Positions 1 to 11,034 of a DNA stretch of 64,000 nucleotides are shown here, in pieces. Numbering within the stretch: position 1 is the stretch's first letter; the number at the start of each line of letters is the position of its first letter. The DNA is taken from NCBI RefSeq assembly GCF_001638985.1, contig NW_017265136.1:2340269-2404268 (forward strand). Direction: 5' to 3'. Position numbers and translations under genes: made by a program. The stretch is from Phycomyces blakesleeanus NRRL 1555(-). Its lineage: Eukaryota > Mucoromycota > Mucoromycetes > Mucorales > Phycomycetaceae. Under the pieces are notes generated by a model. It was not told the origin of the DNA, ran no database searches, and was given only the letters and a program-made list of their open reading frames with translations.

Positions 1-2
1 TC

Positions 3-407
3 GTTGAGGGTTTACAAGAAACCCTGGACAAGATTGCTGGATCAGGTCTTCTGTCTCTGGAAGATTGCCCAACAAATGAGTCTGATCCACTCTATGAGAG
101 TCAATGCACTCATAGAGTGGTCAATGAAAATGAGATCGCAGATATTGTGATAGAAGAATATGACGCCGACGAAAATGCAGCCAACAACAGCAATGAAGAA
201 ACTACTGAAGTGGAATCAGCAGTTTCTTTTAAGAGAACTTATTCTGCTTCGGAAAAGTTTGAGTGTGTTTGCACGCTTTTGGATATCTTGGAAGACGAAG
301 ATATTGACAGAGACTTCGTCAGTAAGGTTGAAGGCCTTAGAAACAAGTTCCAGAAAACCGCGAACTCAAAGCAAACTAAAGTCACCAGCTTCTTCAAGTC
401 TTTTTAA
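3..407 (+). CDS. pogo/Tigger-type transposase, C-terminal fragment (5' cut by window edge)
   Basis: The reading frame is open from the first bases to a TAA at 405-407, so the start lies outside the window. The visible 134 residues are the acidic, non-catalytic tail of a pogo/Tigger transposase: an N/E/D-rich stretch followed by a helical block (FECVCTLLDILEDEDID...) of the type seen after the DDE domain. The DDE triad and CENP-B-like DNA-binding domain are not in view. The assignment rests on this tail plus the pogo-like terminal repeat 650 bp downstream with a TA flank. The protein ends in QTKVTSFFKSF, which fits the PCNA-interacting (PIP) box Q-x-x-h-x-x-a-a. No stop or frameshift is seen in the visible part. 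Confidence 0.6.
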   Translation, partial: VEGLQETLDKIAGSGLLSLEDCPTNESDPLYESQCTHRVVNENEIADIVIEEYDADENAANNSNEETTEVESAVSFKRTYSASEKFECVCTLLDILEDEDIDRDFVSKVEGLRNKFQKTANSKQTKVTSFFKSF

Positions 408-1058
408 AATTTATTCTTTTTCAAATAAAATAAAAACAATTTTCTATAAGAAATATATTTTTCTTCATTTAAAAATAGAAAAAAAAAGTTAGCAGCCAAG
501 TACAGTCAAAGCTTGATTTCGTAATATGTTTGTAAATAGTAACAATTGCAAATAACAATAAATAGTAATGACAGATAGAAATAATAAAATCTACAATAAA
601 AACTTTTATAACAAAACAAATTAGAATTATATTTATATTTTTCAAGTAAATAATCTTTACTAAACAATTAATAAATGAAACTTAATCAAAATATAGCACA
701 TATAGTTTTACTTTATTTCTAAAAAAAAAATGAAAAAAAAATTTTAAAAAAAGTAAGCTAGATGACAACTTGATAACCCAGTGTTTGGCATGCAAACTTA
801 ACGCACTTGACATTGATGTCAATTACAAAATCGTGAAAAGCTAGAATTAAAAAAAATTAAACCAAGCTATAACTATATTGCTCTCGTCTGATTGGCTAAT
901 TTTTTTTCTTTAAGGATTCAAGGCCAAAAAATTTTGTGAAAGTGAAATTAACGAGAATTGTGAAAGTTAAGCCCTATTTTTCGAGTTGGGTCTTCAGAGC
1001 CTTGAAATTATCGAAGCGTGAAATTAAAGGGGCGTGAAATTATTGAGGGACCACTGTA
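408..1058 (+). mobile_element. 3' non-coding arm and terminal repeat of the pogo/Tigger element
   Basis: This AT-rich arm follows the transposase stop. From about 925 to 1056 the motif GTGAAATTA or close variants recurs several times (GTGAAAGTGAAATTA, TTGAAATTATCGAAG, GTGAAATTAAAGG), ending in TATTGAGGGACCACTG at 1041-1056. Read inward this is CAGTGGTCCCTCAATA, very like Tigger/pogo terminal repeats, and it is followed by TA (1057-1058), the target duplication of this superfamily. The matching left end lies outside the window. Repeated subterminal motifs usually bind the transposase; that role is inferred here. Confidence 0.6.
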
Positions 1059-1425
1059 CAATTTACAATAAACCTAACACATCACACGTCAATGTTGTGG
1101 TACGAGGTGCTGTAAATATAGTCAACTGTTCACATAATTTCAGTTGTTTAGCAGTGAGGTAACATCACAGAATTCTTTGTAATTCTAGAAATATTATACT
1201 CTATTATTTTTTTTTAATTTTCTAATGGCAGCCGAAGCTGGATAAAAATCGATTTTTCTATTTGTAAAGCAAAATATTAATAAGTACAATGAAAAAGCAT
1301 CATCATATCAAAAATATTTTTATGTGACCACACATCTTATCTTATTTTTTTGCTATATTTAACTGAATGAATCAACTTAGAATTAACATTTTTTTATTAT
1401 TTTTTTTACAAGCTTAATTACCTTT
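1059..1425. other. AT-rich spacer, no gene seen
   Basis: Between the pogo end and the left terminal repeat of element A. No open frame, RNA gene or clear repeat was recognised. Confidence 0.5.
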
Positions 1426-1453
1426 CACTGTAAAAGACCGCTGATTTTAGTTT
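1426..1453 (+). repeat. Left terminal inverted repeat of element A
   Basis: Begins CACTGTAAAAGACCGCTGAT and pairs in inverted orientation with 20619-20646. CACT-start ends are typical of the CACTA/EnSpm superfamily, to which tnp2 transposases belong. Confidence 0.55.
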
Positions 1454-2245
1454 CTAAAAACCTGCAAAAAATTTACTACAATTTTCGATTTTTAATTTTT
1501 TCCAATAATTTCTATTTTTTTCTGTTGTGATTTCAGATCTCTCTTTTTTAGTTGTAAAATCACACTACCATCATTTTTTTTGGCCATAAAATTGCAAAAT
1601 TGGGTTTTTTTTATATTATATACTTCTTTGATATAATTCTAAATTACACTGAAAAAACACTTAAACAAAAGTTAATATAATATTTAATAAAAATTATATA
1701 TATTCTTATGGTTTCACTTTTTCTATTTCAAAATAAATTATTTAAATATTTTTTATGTATTATAAATATGAATATAAGAACAAATATTTAATCAATATAT
1801 TTCAAGGGAACGAGACAAGAGGTTGTGATTTCATTTTTACTGTAGCAATATTTTTTTGTGATTTTTCCCTTTGATATATGGAACTAAAATATCAGATTTT
1901 TTATTTCACATGTTGTGAGAGGTGAATGTTCCATTTTTGGATTATTTTTTGTCATGGTCAAATCATCATCATATCAAATATTATAATTTTAAAAAAAAGA
2001 CTTTAAAAAAATTGCGTACACTTTTAGTAATGTACGCAGTATTTGACTTGGTTAATGACTTAATGATATATGAGTATAATTATGATGATATGTGTCGTAG
2101 ATGTATCAAAGAATTACTTGGCATACTATAGTCATGGCATGAAGCAGTATTTCATCTATTTATAATTTATTTTTTGGTATATAAAGACCTTGATCAAGAT
2201 CTCTTAAAATCTATATAATTTTTTTTATAATTTAAAACAATCGAC
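1454..2245. other. Left subterminal region of element A
   Basis: AT-rich non-coding sequence with scattered TAAAA-type motifs and no convincing gene. A 69-codon open frame near 1922 has no recognisable content. The region probably holds the promoter and transposase-binding sites of element A. Confidence 0.35.
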
Positions 2246-4517
2246 ATGTCCAATAATCAAAAGAAAGACAGTTATGTTATCTGCAAATGTCCAGACTGTA
2301 CAAAGTTGGATAGCTGTAGAAAGAAACAGAAAAGACAAAATGCACAATGACACTATGAGAAACATATAGTGCCTGTTGCCAAAGACAATGCAATGGGTAA
2401 ATAACAAGAATAACTCGAGCTGTACATGTAAAATTAATATAAATTAATTTATAAAATAGATGTTTCTGAAGAACATTTTGACAACATGGAAGTAGATAGT
2501 ATTGACAATGACAATAACAATGATTATGATTACGAAAACAAAAGCAAAGGCGAATATGCAGATGAAAATGAAGAACAAAACATTGAATTTGATCAAGAAG
2601 GTAAGAAAAATAAAATAAAATAAATGAACAAAATAATAATTGGAACTGATATATATTTTTTTATTTTTTATTTTTTATATGATTATAATTATAATTATAT
2701 TTTTATTTCTACATCTTTACAACAATTATCCCTTTCCAGTTGACTTACCTTTGTCCCAAGAAGAGTTTATCTTTACTGCCGAAGATACAATTACAGGAGT
2801 ATTTGTGGTTGATGGCAATAAGATTGAAGAAGGCAATACCGGTTTTGATTTTGAACAAGAAGAAAACTTTGATGAGACTAGTGGAATCTCAATAGTAGAA
2901 TCAGGTATGAATTAATACAGTATAGATAATTAATCAATATATTAATTTAAACTAACTTAACCTTTGTCTTCATAGTTTGTTTTTTGTCTTTTGATAACAT
3001 GCCCTTGTATATCCGCTTTGTTGCAGTATTCATTATCATATTTCACTTGATCTTTTTGATGGAAAGCGGTGGATTGATTCTCATTGAGTTTTGCAATACT
3101 CTACTGCCTCTCTGTGATATGTCTGGCGCCCTTCCATTGACGATCAATAGCTTGAAGCATAAAACAGAATTTAACATGGCAACAGATGGAATAATAGTAT
3201 ACATTGCCTACTCACAATGTCATTCGATTTATCCTCAAGAAACAAGTCAAAGAGTCTGTACATTTAAGAAATTCTCTAAATCCGCCATTTGCAATAACAA
3301 TCTCTTTAAAGTGTCAACTGGAAACCATTCTCTTTCAGCAATGATATATCCATTCAACTCTCTGAAGTACGCCTTGCAACAAAAATTCTCCAAGCCAGAT
3401 TTCGTGTCTAAGATCAATTTGTGGAGAAATTGTCAAATAATTGAAAACACTAAACTTGACATTTTCGATGGTGCAGTTTGGAGTGATATTAAAGACATCA
3501 ATGGCAGACAATTGGTTGATGATAGCCAATCTTTAATGTTGACTCTGAATATCAATTGGTTTCAACCATTTGATGGATGAACACATTTCAGTAGTGCAAT
3601 ATATCTCTCTATCAACAATCTCCCACGGAGTGAATGGCTTAAGTCTGAAAATGTCATTCTTGTTGGTATGATGCCTGGGCTGAAGGAAGTAAGCACTGAC
3701 AGCATGAATCATTACTTGAAGCCGCTCGTTGACGAATTGATGGAGATGCACATTGGTGTAGAAATGACAGACTCACAGAATAGAAAGATTGTTATTTGTG
3801 CTGCATTGATGTGTGTTGCCTGTGATATCCCTGCTGCTTGCAAAACCTCTGGATCTACTGGCCACATGAGCAAATGCGCCTGTCACAAATGTCAACAACA
3901 ATTCACAACTATAAAGAAGACCAGCAAGCTTGACTACTCTGGATTCAAGTATAGCAATTGGGTGAGACGCACGAAGACAATGAATCTGAAACACACTGTC
4001 AGCTGGGCAAATGCATTGAATAATACTGAGCGAACACGCCTAGAAAAGAACACAACACTCGGTAGTCAGAGCTTCATTGGTTATCTTACTTTGACCCAGT
4101 CCGCTTTACAGTTATAGACCCAATGCATATCCTCTATCTTGGAACTGTAAAGCGAATGATTCAGATATGGCGCAAGTGTAACTGCATCAATGAAAAGAAT
4201 CAGTTAACTATGCAAGAGCTTGCCAATGGTATTGTTGTACCTTGTGGATATGTGTGTATAATAAAGAAGATTGCCGATGGTTTTTCGTTCATGAAAGCTG
4301 ATGAGTGGAAGTCGTGGTGCGTCATATACTCTCTATTTGTTCTGAAGCATGTGCTCCAAGCCAAGAATCTCAAAAACTGGATTTTGTTTGTTGACGCATG
4401 CCACTTACTCACAAAACCTTCAATCAAAGACAAAGAAATAGACGAAGCCCACAGTAAACTCCAATTGTTTTGTACAAGATTTCAGACACTGTATGAAAAA
4501 TCGGCCATGACACCGAA
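2246..4517 (+). pseudogene. tnp2-family transposase of element A, 5' part (broken and split)
   Basis: ATG at 2246 opens a short exon with a C-x-C-x-x-C zinc-finger-like start (ICKCPDCTKL), as in the copy in element B. Acidic exons follow (2460-2600 and about 2741-2903), then the main tnp2 exon from 2976. Diagnostic blocks are visible: LNINWFQPF, VGMMPGLKE, ACDIPAACKTSG, CACHKCQQQ and, in another frame, IDPMHILYLGTVKRM. The gene is dead. There is an in-frame TGA at 2348-2350, where B has CGT (Arg), another at 3578-3580, and a frameshift near 4095. The frame runs to ACACCGAA and stops matching B exactly where CACTAG of element B begins. The remaining C-terminal part resumes at 16783. Confidence 0.75.
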
Positions 4518-4527
4518 CACTAGAAAA
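4518..4527 (+). repeat. Left terminal repeat of element B
   Basis: CACTAGAAAA, placed directly after the last codon of element A's transposase that still aligns (TPN). It pairs with 16773-16782 in inverted orientation with one mismatch. The repeat is short, so the call depends on its position as much as on the match. Confidence 0.5.
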
Positions 4528-4790
4528 ACATACGGGAATTACCATGTACAAAGTTAAATTATAACAATAGAAAATCTGGGGTATTTTTTCATCTCAGCTT
4601 TTTTTGTGTGTTCAAGATGAAAACACTGTTTTCCGGTTTTCTATTGGCTTGGATACAACAGGCAAAAATATTATTTATTATTATTATTATAAAGACATAA
4701 CATTTCATTATAAAGACATAGTAAATTTAGTAAACGTTGTACTTGTTTCCTTTTTCTCTTAACACTTCAAAGTAAAAATAAATAAACATT

Positions 4791-7700
4791 ATGTCCACAA
4801 TTTCTGAACTCTACAACGAAAAGTGCCATTGTGCTGAATGTAGTCAGAACGATCTCGGCTATAGTTTTGTTGCCAGAAGAACTGCTCAACGTCATAACAA
4901 AAGGGCAAGACTAAATGCCATAAGATGTGAAAGGGGTACAATATTTGAATTTATTTAATTGTATTGTAATCCATGAAATAACGTGTTGTAATAGACATGT
5001 CTACCCAAAGAAATATGATGGAGGTCGATGATGAACATAAGATTTATTTAATTCAGATACCGTTAGATATTAACCAAGTGTTATATTCTAAATGTAGCTA
5101 TCTTAACCCATCAACCCAGAGCCCTGGAATAATCGTACACTCAGACAAACTCACCTGTTTGGGAAGGAGCTTCAATGTCTGACACTGAAGACGTTTCCGT
5201 TACTAATGACGTGATCAGCAATGGCGACAATGATGACAGTGGAAGCAACAGCAATGAAATCAGTGAAGACGAAAGCGAAGACAATGTTATTGAGCTCGAC
5301 GACAATGAATTGAATAGTGAAGGTCAGTTAGTGTTAAAAAATTTTTAAAAAAAAAGCGTTAATTTTTTTTTATAATAGACCCTTTTGCCACCCCCGATAT
5401 GCCCCAGAACCCAGTGCACAGGTTCATTGCTACTTTTGTAGTGGTGTTCGCTTCCCACTATGTGGTTGACAAGGGCGCCGTTGTCTTGATCGAGTTCATC
5501 AACAAGCTTTTGACAATTTACGAGCAGGATTTCCAACTGCCCTTGAGCCTTCCTGGTCTTCAGCGCATGACAGGTTTCTCAGCCATGACCAAAGGCATAA
5601 AGAAATTTGTTGTGTGTCAGGATTGTCACAAGGTGTACGAAGAAAGTGCATCTGTCCCGTCTCATTGTGATTTCGTAAAGCTTGGTGCACGCTCGTCTTG
5701 CAACTGCCAATTGACGAAAACATCAGCATCGGGTGCTTTGGTGGCCAAGCGTTCATACTTGTACCAGTCCGTTGTTAATACTTTACGAATGTTTTTTCTT
5801 CGTCCAGGATTTGAGGATAAAATTAGACATTGGAATCACGAGCTGAAGATGGTGGATACGATGTGTGACATATACAACGGTGCCATGTGGAAGGAGCTCA
5901 AAGACAAAGATGGCGTGCAATTCACAAAGGATTCGCGTTCATTAATGTTGACTCTCAACATCGACTGGTTTCAACCTTTTGATAACGTCACGCACTTGAC
6001 TGGTGCCATATACCTGGTAGTAAACAATCTGCCTCGCAATGAAAGATACAAGCCAGAGAACACACTTCTTGTAGGATTGATGCCTGGCCTGAAGGAACCC
6101 AAATCCGAAGAGATAAACCATTATCTCCGGCCTATGGTAGATGATCTGATAAGATTGTATGAGGGACTGGCAATCCCAACTTTCGAGTGTCCTAGTGGTG
6201 TCCACGTCTGTGCCGCATTGATGATGGTGGCCTGTGACATCCCAGCAGCAAGAAAGACAAGTGGTTTCACCTCGCACAACAGTACATGTGCATGTTACAA
6301 GTGCAACAGACATTTACCTTGCTTGGAAAACGGTGTCAATGTTGACTTTCGTGGGTTTGACTTCTCTTGGTGGGTGCTTCGTGACGGTGTAGAGAACAGG
6401 TTGCATGCTGAGGAGTGGGAAAGTGCTAGTACCCCCTCAGAAAGGCATCGCCTGGAGGTCGAAAATGGTGTTCGATGGTCGCAGTTGCATCGCCTTGGAT
6501 ACCTTGATCTAGTACGTGGAACGATCATTGATCCCATGCATAATTTATTCCTGGGAACGCCTAAAAGATTGATGGATCGTTGGATCAAAGACGAAGACAT
6601 TCAAGATGGCGATTTTGCGGCAATGCAGAAGACTGCAGAAACGATGATTGTGCCTGGTGGATACACCTCTTTGAACTCGAAAATAGGAAAGCAGTTTTCG
6701 TATATGAAGGCAGACGAGTGGAAGTCATGGGTGCTTGTATACTCGCCAGTTCTGTTGAAAGATGTTCTTGCAAAAGACAGATTCGAAAACTGGATTAACT
6801 TTGTTGATGCATGCCGCCTGTTGATCAAGCCAACGATCACATTCGATGAAGTCAACACTGCCCATCAGTTTCTTCAAACTTTTTGCACCAGATGTGACGA
6901 GCTGTACAACGCCAAAATCCTCACCTGTAATATGCACCTACACCTCCATCTTCGAGATACAATTCGTGATTTTGGACCAGTGTACGGTTATTGGCTATTC
7001 GGGTTCGAGCGGTTTAATGGGTTGTTAAAAAATTTGAAGACAAACAGGAAGATTGGGTTTGAAGAAACATTTATGAAGAAATTTATTGAAGATGTGTACA
7101 AAGACGATCTTGTCAACAGTTTCCTTCAGAGTACCCGCCAGACATCTGCATTTCCTCTCCTTACCAAACTCACTTCTTCCTTTACACCCGCCACCATTCC
7201 ATCCATCCGTCAACGTACCTTCTGCATACAGTCATTTGTCGAGGCTTCTGAAGATCCAAATGTACTTGTAAAAGGCAACGAACCTCTCTCTCCTTCCGCA
7301 TTCCCTCTATCATTAAAATCCGCTACCACAATGAGTGAAATTTACTATGTTCATCTCTTACAATACTACAAAGTTGCGTACAACAATGAACAATTAGTTC
7401 ACTTTCAACAAGCGTCAGAATCACCATACTTTGTCGACAATACAATCACCCTGTTGAAATACATCAACATCCTTGGGCAGGTCTATAAGGGTAAAGGTGA
7501 ATCTGGAAGTCATGGCTCTCTTGTACAAGCAAAGTTCATTGGAAGTACTAGTGAGCATATCGTCGCATACACGGGTCAAATACAGTACATTTTCACCCAT
7601 TGTTTCACTCCTCCACCCACCTCTTCATCCCTTACTCCCTTGCTCCACACCCATCGCCGCCCAACACAACTTCTTCATAATTCTCAACATACTTTTGCAT

Positions 7701-7906
7701 TTATCAAATGGTACACACCCGAAAATGATAAATTGCGAGAGTACGAACACGTTGAAACCTGCTTTCCAACATTTTCTCCTGACGATTTCCAATGTGTATT
7801 GCCAGTGCATAGAATTATGTTAGAAGTAGCAACTGCTGAGCACACAACACGCAGAAAAGTAAAAAAGATGCTGGTCATTCCTTTGCCAAAAAAACAATAC
7901 ATTTAA
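4791..7906 (+). CDS. tnp2-family (CACTA/EnSpm) transposase of element B, apparently intact in its main exon
   Basis: ATG at 4791 opens an exon with a zinc-finger-like CHCAECSQND and TAQRHNKR, ending near 4935. Middle exons (from 4995, and an acidic one ending at 5322) are less certain. The last exon, 5379-7906, is fully open for about 840 residues. It carries the tnp2 RNase-H-like core: LNIDWFQPFDNVTHL (first Asp), VGLMPGLKEP, ACDIPAARKTSG followed by CACYKC (metal-binding cysteines), IDPMHNLFLGTPKRLMDRW, and MKADEWKSW. The C-terminal domain has FAFIKWY and VLPVHRI blocks that recur in the element A remnant at 16883-17488. The product should cut and join element ends in the nucleus. No inactivating change was seen in the main exon. 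The splice pattern between 4995 and 5322 was not settled. Confidence 0.8.
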
Positions 7907-8037
7907 AAAATAATAAAATTATAACTCCCTTTTTTAAAGGCACACAGAAAAGAATAATCATAGTGTTTGTATTTGTTGGTACGTTTATCATTGTCAGATG
8001 GAGGATGTGGAGGATGTAGAGGATAAGAAAACAAAAT

Positions 8038-9463
8038 TTATTGAAACTCATCTCTAAAAGCCCAGTGAGGGAGAAGGGACGTCAATCTAGGCGGGACTGC
8101 TAAAACAGCATCTCTACCGAAGGACCTCTTCAATATCTGACGCAGATTGAAGTCCATGTGATTACGCATAAAATCATCAACAACTGCAAGAAAGTGATTG
8201 TACTAAATACAAATAAGTGATTAATCAAAGTTCTGTTTCATTTAAATCCATAAAAAAACAAAAAAAAGCTGTATACAATAATGTAAACAAAAGAAATTAC
8301 CTCATCGCTTCTCCAACTTGGACGCACTGTACGAATCGCATGGTTGCTCGAGACTCCAGGCATATCGTCTTCAGATTCGCCCTCAGACATTGCTTCTTTC
8401 TGTAAGAGTCCATCGCAGCTCTTACCCACCTTCATATCAATTTCAGCCTTGAATGTATGGTAGGTCAGCTCGTGACGGTCAAAATGCTAGTTTATAAATG
8501 TATTAATATGAATACATTTAATTTGCAATCAAAATATACTTCTAACATACATCGGTCTCTCGACCTGCTTTTCTTGACCAATAATTTGTCTTTTTGCGCG
8601 CTTCATAGGATTCCTTGACTCGGCGTCTCGTTCCACAAAAGTTTGTGTAGATTCAATTACTAATATCGGCCTGTCGAACACTAGTCCCAACAACCTTTGG
8701 AGCCAGATATGCATGAAGGTCATGCATCAGCTGTCTGTTGGGTGGAAGTCTGTAATCAACATTAACATCCCAACTGCGCTTGCTGTCGTTAGCTGCAACT
8801 AGTTCTGGCTTATTTGATTTGAAGTTGTGTTTCTTCAACTCTCCTCGGATAAGAGCCTATACTTAGTGTGAGATATTATGTTGATGAGCTACTGTACATC
8901 TCAACACTTACTAAAACTCTAGTGCGATCCTGTTTACTAAGTTCACCAGTGTTTGCACCAGTAAGAACCACTGGACCAACAGAAGGAGCAACAGAAGGAG
9001 CAACAGAAGGAGCAACAGAAGGAGCAACAGAAGGAGCAACAGAAGGAGCAACAGAAGGAGCAACAGAAGGAGCAACAGAAGGAGCAGCAGAAGGAGCAAC
9101 AGAAGGAGCAGCAGAAGGAGCAGCAGAAGAGATACCAAAAAAAGCCTCAGAAGGTGTTGTATACCAATCCAGAGTAGAACCAACGGAAGAAGCTGCGAAA
9201 GGGACAGAAGCAGAAGCAGGTATAGTGGTAGGAGCAATAACTGCAAGAAGTTCTCCAGAGGCATCGGCAATGCTATCAAGTATTTCCAATGAATCTTTGT
9301 TCCCCTTGATGACAATGCCAATGTTTGAATCCATGGTCTTGAGACTTTCCTCCATAGTGGTGAGCCTTCTTAAAAGCTCAGTATATTCCGGGGATGGAGC
9401 CGGGGCAATTGACTGACGATTGTTAACCATGGTCTGAAAGCTATCTAATAAAATGTTATACAT
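8038..9463 (-). CDS. Accessory protein gene of element B (PSWRS-motif family), convergent to the transposase
   Basis: ATG at 9463 opens an exon with a helical N-terminus (EYTELLRRLTTMEESLKTMD), then a long (SVAP)n repeat region. Later exons, read through GT..AG introns, carry a basic block (NPMKRAKRQIIGQEKQ), HFDRHELTYHTFKAEID and VRPSWRSDE, then a final exon ending in a TAA at 8038-8040 (LTSLLPHWAFRDEFQ). A frame change near 8660-8680 is either an unseen short intron or a real frameshift. The companion gene in element A ends with the same HPSWRSKE motif and layout, so this is a conserved element gene rather than chance. CACTA elements often encode a second protein that binds subterminal repeats (TnpA-like). 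That role is inferred here and the family is not recognised. Confidence 0.6.
8980..9128. repeat. 12-bp minisatellite inside the accessory gene
   Basis: About twelve head-to-tail units of GGAGCAACAGAA, with GGAGCAGCAGAA variants at the right end. On the minus strand the unit encodes Ser-Val-Ala-Pro or Ser-Ala-Ala-Pro. The unit length is a multiple of three and stop-free, so other frames (TEGA on plus, poly-Leu on minus) are also open by chance. Confidence 0.9.
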
Positions 9464-9932
9464 GAGTTGATTGTTAATTATATTTGTTTTATATATCTAT
9501 CCATTGTATATATAGAGTGTTATTAACATACAAAAGAAGTTAGATGTTAAGCGAAAGAATAAAGTGTAGTTAATGGAAAGATGGTAAAAGTAAAAGCAAG
9601 AACCCATTTATTATATTACACTTGTTGCTATAAATACTCAGGATTTCTTTAATATGCGTATCTTTATTAATACTTCCTGGAATTAACAGGGTGCAAATCG
9701 GCTTTGAACATGCTTTTTTCAACTCAATCCAATATATGATTTCTGTCTTTCGGTCTTTTGGCCCTTTGGTCTTTTGTTCTTTTTGTTTTTTTTTTCATTT
9801 ACAAGTTTTCTCTCTTTTCTCTCTTTCCAACATTTATTATATTCACAGATTTTCTTGGTAAGATATCTTATTCTTTAATATTATATATATATATATAACT
9901 AAAATGATAATAATTGTTTTCTATTACTACAG

Positions 9933-10248
9933 ACACTCGCGTTTTGTTACCTTCTGATGCATCCCCTTCACAATGTCCATCCAGATTAGCTAAGGTTAGT
10001 AAATATACTTTATGCTGTCATCCTATAAAATTATCCTGACTTTTTCCTTTCTTTTGTATAGGCCATATCGCCGAAATTACTCTCTACTATTAAACATGGT
10101 TATGAACATGGTAATATTTTATTTTATTTCAATCTATCTCTTTTTAATAAGCACATGGCTTAACATAATTTCTATTATAGATGAACCTCCCTCTCATGAG
10201 CACATCGCGAATCAAGAACTTTCATTTCATACGAGTGTCATTGACATG
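9933..10248 (+). other. Small spliced gene fragment of element B (three exons), split by the retrotransposon
   Basis: Three exon-like pieces (9933-9994, 10062-10110, 10181-10248) are bounded by AG acceptors and GT donors (GTTAGT, GTAATA, GTAATT). When joined they keep one stop-free frame of about 59 codons (TRVLLPSDASPSQ..., AISPKLLSTIKHG, EPPSHEHIANQELSFH). More exons may lie upstream of 9933 and downstream near 10320. It runs divergently from the accessory gene, and element A shows similar exon-like pieces after 18928. The product is not recognised. A non-coding explanation cannot be excluded. Confidence 0.35.
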
Positions 10249-10563
10249 GTAATTTTTTTTGTACATATAACAATATTATTTATTTTGTATATTAATGTAT
10301 ATCATTTACGGAAGACAATATTAGCGTCTCCTATGTACTCTCTTGGTCTGCAAATAAATCCTTTTGCTTCGGGTAGGTAAATGAAATATTCTACCACACA
10401 GTTCATAAAAAATAATTTTTTTTTAGCATTTTTATAGCCAAATAAAGTATATTGAGTACTATGGTTCGCATTCATGACGCCTTTTCTTTTTGTCTCTGGT
10501 AAGCTATTATATTGCAAGCATAATTACATATATATTCTTAATATCCACGATTTCTTGTTCAAA

Positions 10564-10568
10564 CAGCT
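10564..10568. repeat. Target-site duplication, left copy (CAGCT)
   Basis: CAGCT lies directly before the left LTR and is repeated at 16093-16097 directly after the right LTR, as left by retroviral-type integration. Confidence 0.95.
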
Positions 10569-10959
10569 TGTTATATTTTTAGAAAAGAAAGAAAAACAAA
10601 GTGCAGACGAGAAGTACGGTGAGACTTTGTTTATTGATGAAAAGAGAGATGATCTTCTATTGCTATTTGCTATGTGAGTTTATATAGACATTGCGTGTGT
10701 ATTTAGGATAATGATATGAGTATATCATGTGATGTCTGTTTTCTTATATCATAGATAATATATTGTTAAGTTATTACCCACGCTCTTGTTTGAGTGATTA
10801 GTGATGTTGACTAAGGTGTGTGACCTTGTTATCGGTATATTCTTTATTTAATGATAGTGTGAGAAATAATGTATAATTGATACTGGTCGCTTATTCAATA
10901 TGTCTTTGTCTTATTGTCTGTGCGCTCTATTTGAATCTACGATTATGTTGGATACAACA
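10569..10959 (-). repeat. 3' LTR of the chromovirus
   Basis: 391 bp, TGTTATATTTTTAG to TTGGATACAACA in plus orientation. Differences from the other LTR: AAGTGCAG here against AACTGCAG there, and TCTACGATT here against TCTATGATT there. Confidence 0.95.
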
Positions 10960-10960
10960 T

Positions 10961-10973
10961 TACCCCCCTCCAG
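10961..10973 (-). other. Polypurine tract of the chromovirus
   Basis: On the minus strand GGAGGGGGGTAA lies directly upstream of the 3' LTR, the expected place for the plus-strand primer of reverse transcription. A similar tract, GGGGGAGGGTAA, occurs inside the element at about 12455-12466, at the RT to integrase junction. Confidence 0.75.
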
Positions 10974-11034
10974 GTTGGAACAACCGTTTGAATTGCTTAG
11001 GGGAGTATCTGTACATGTATGAGAGCAAATGTCT

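Noticed and set aside
8911..9321. Open frame on the minus strand rich in Leu, and TEGA-rich open frame on the plus strand at 8868-9416
   Set aside because: Both are other frames of the 12-bp minisatellite. The frame with SVAP repeats joins the conserved accessory gene.
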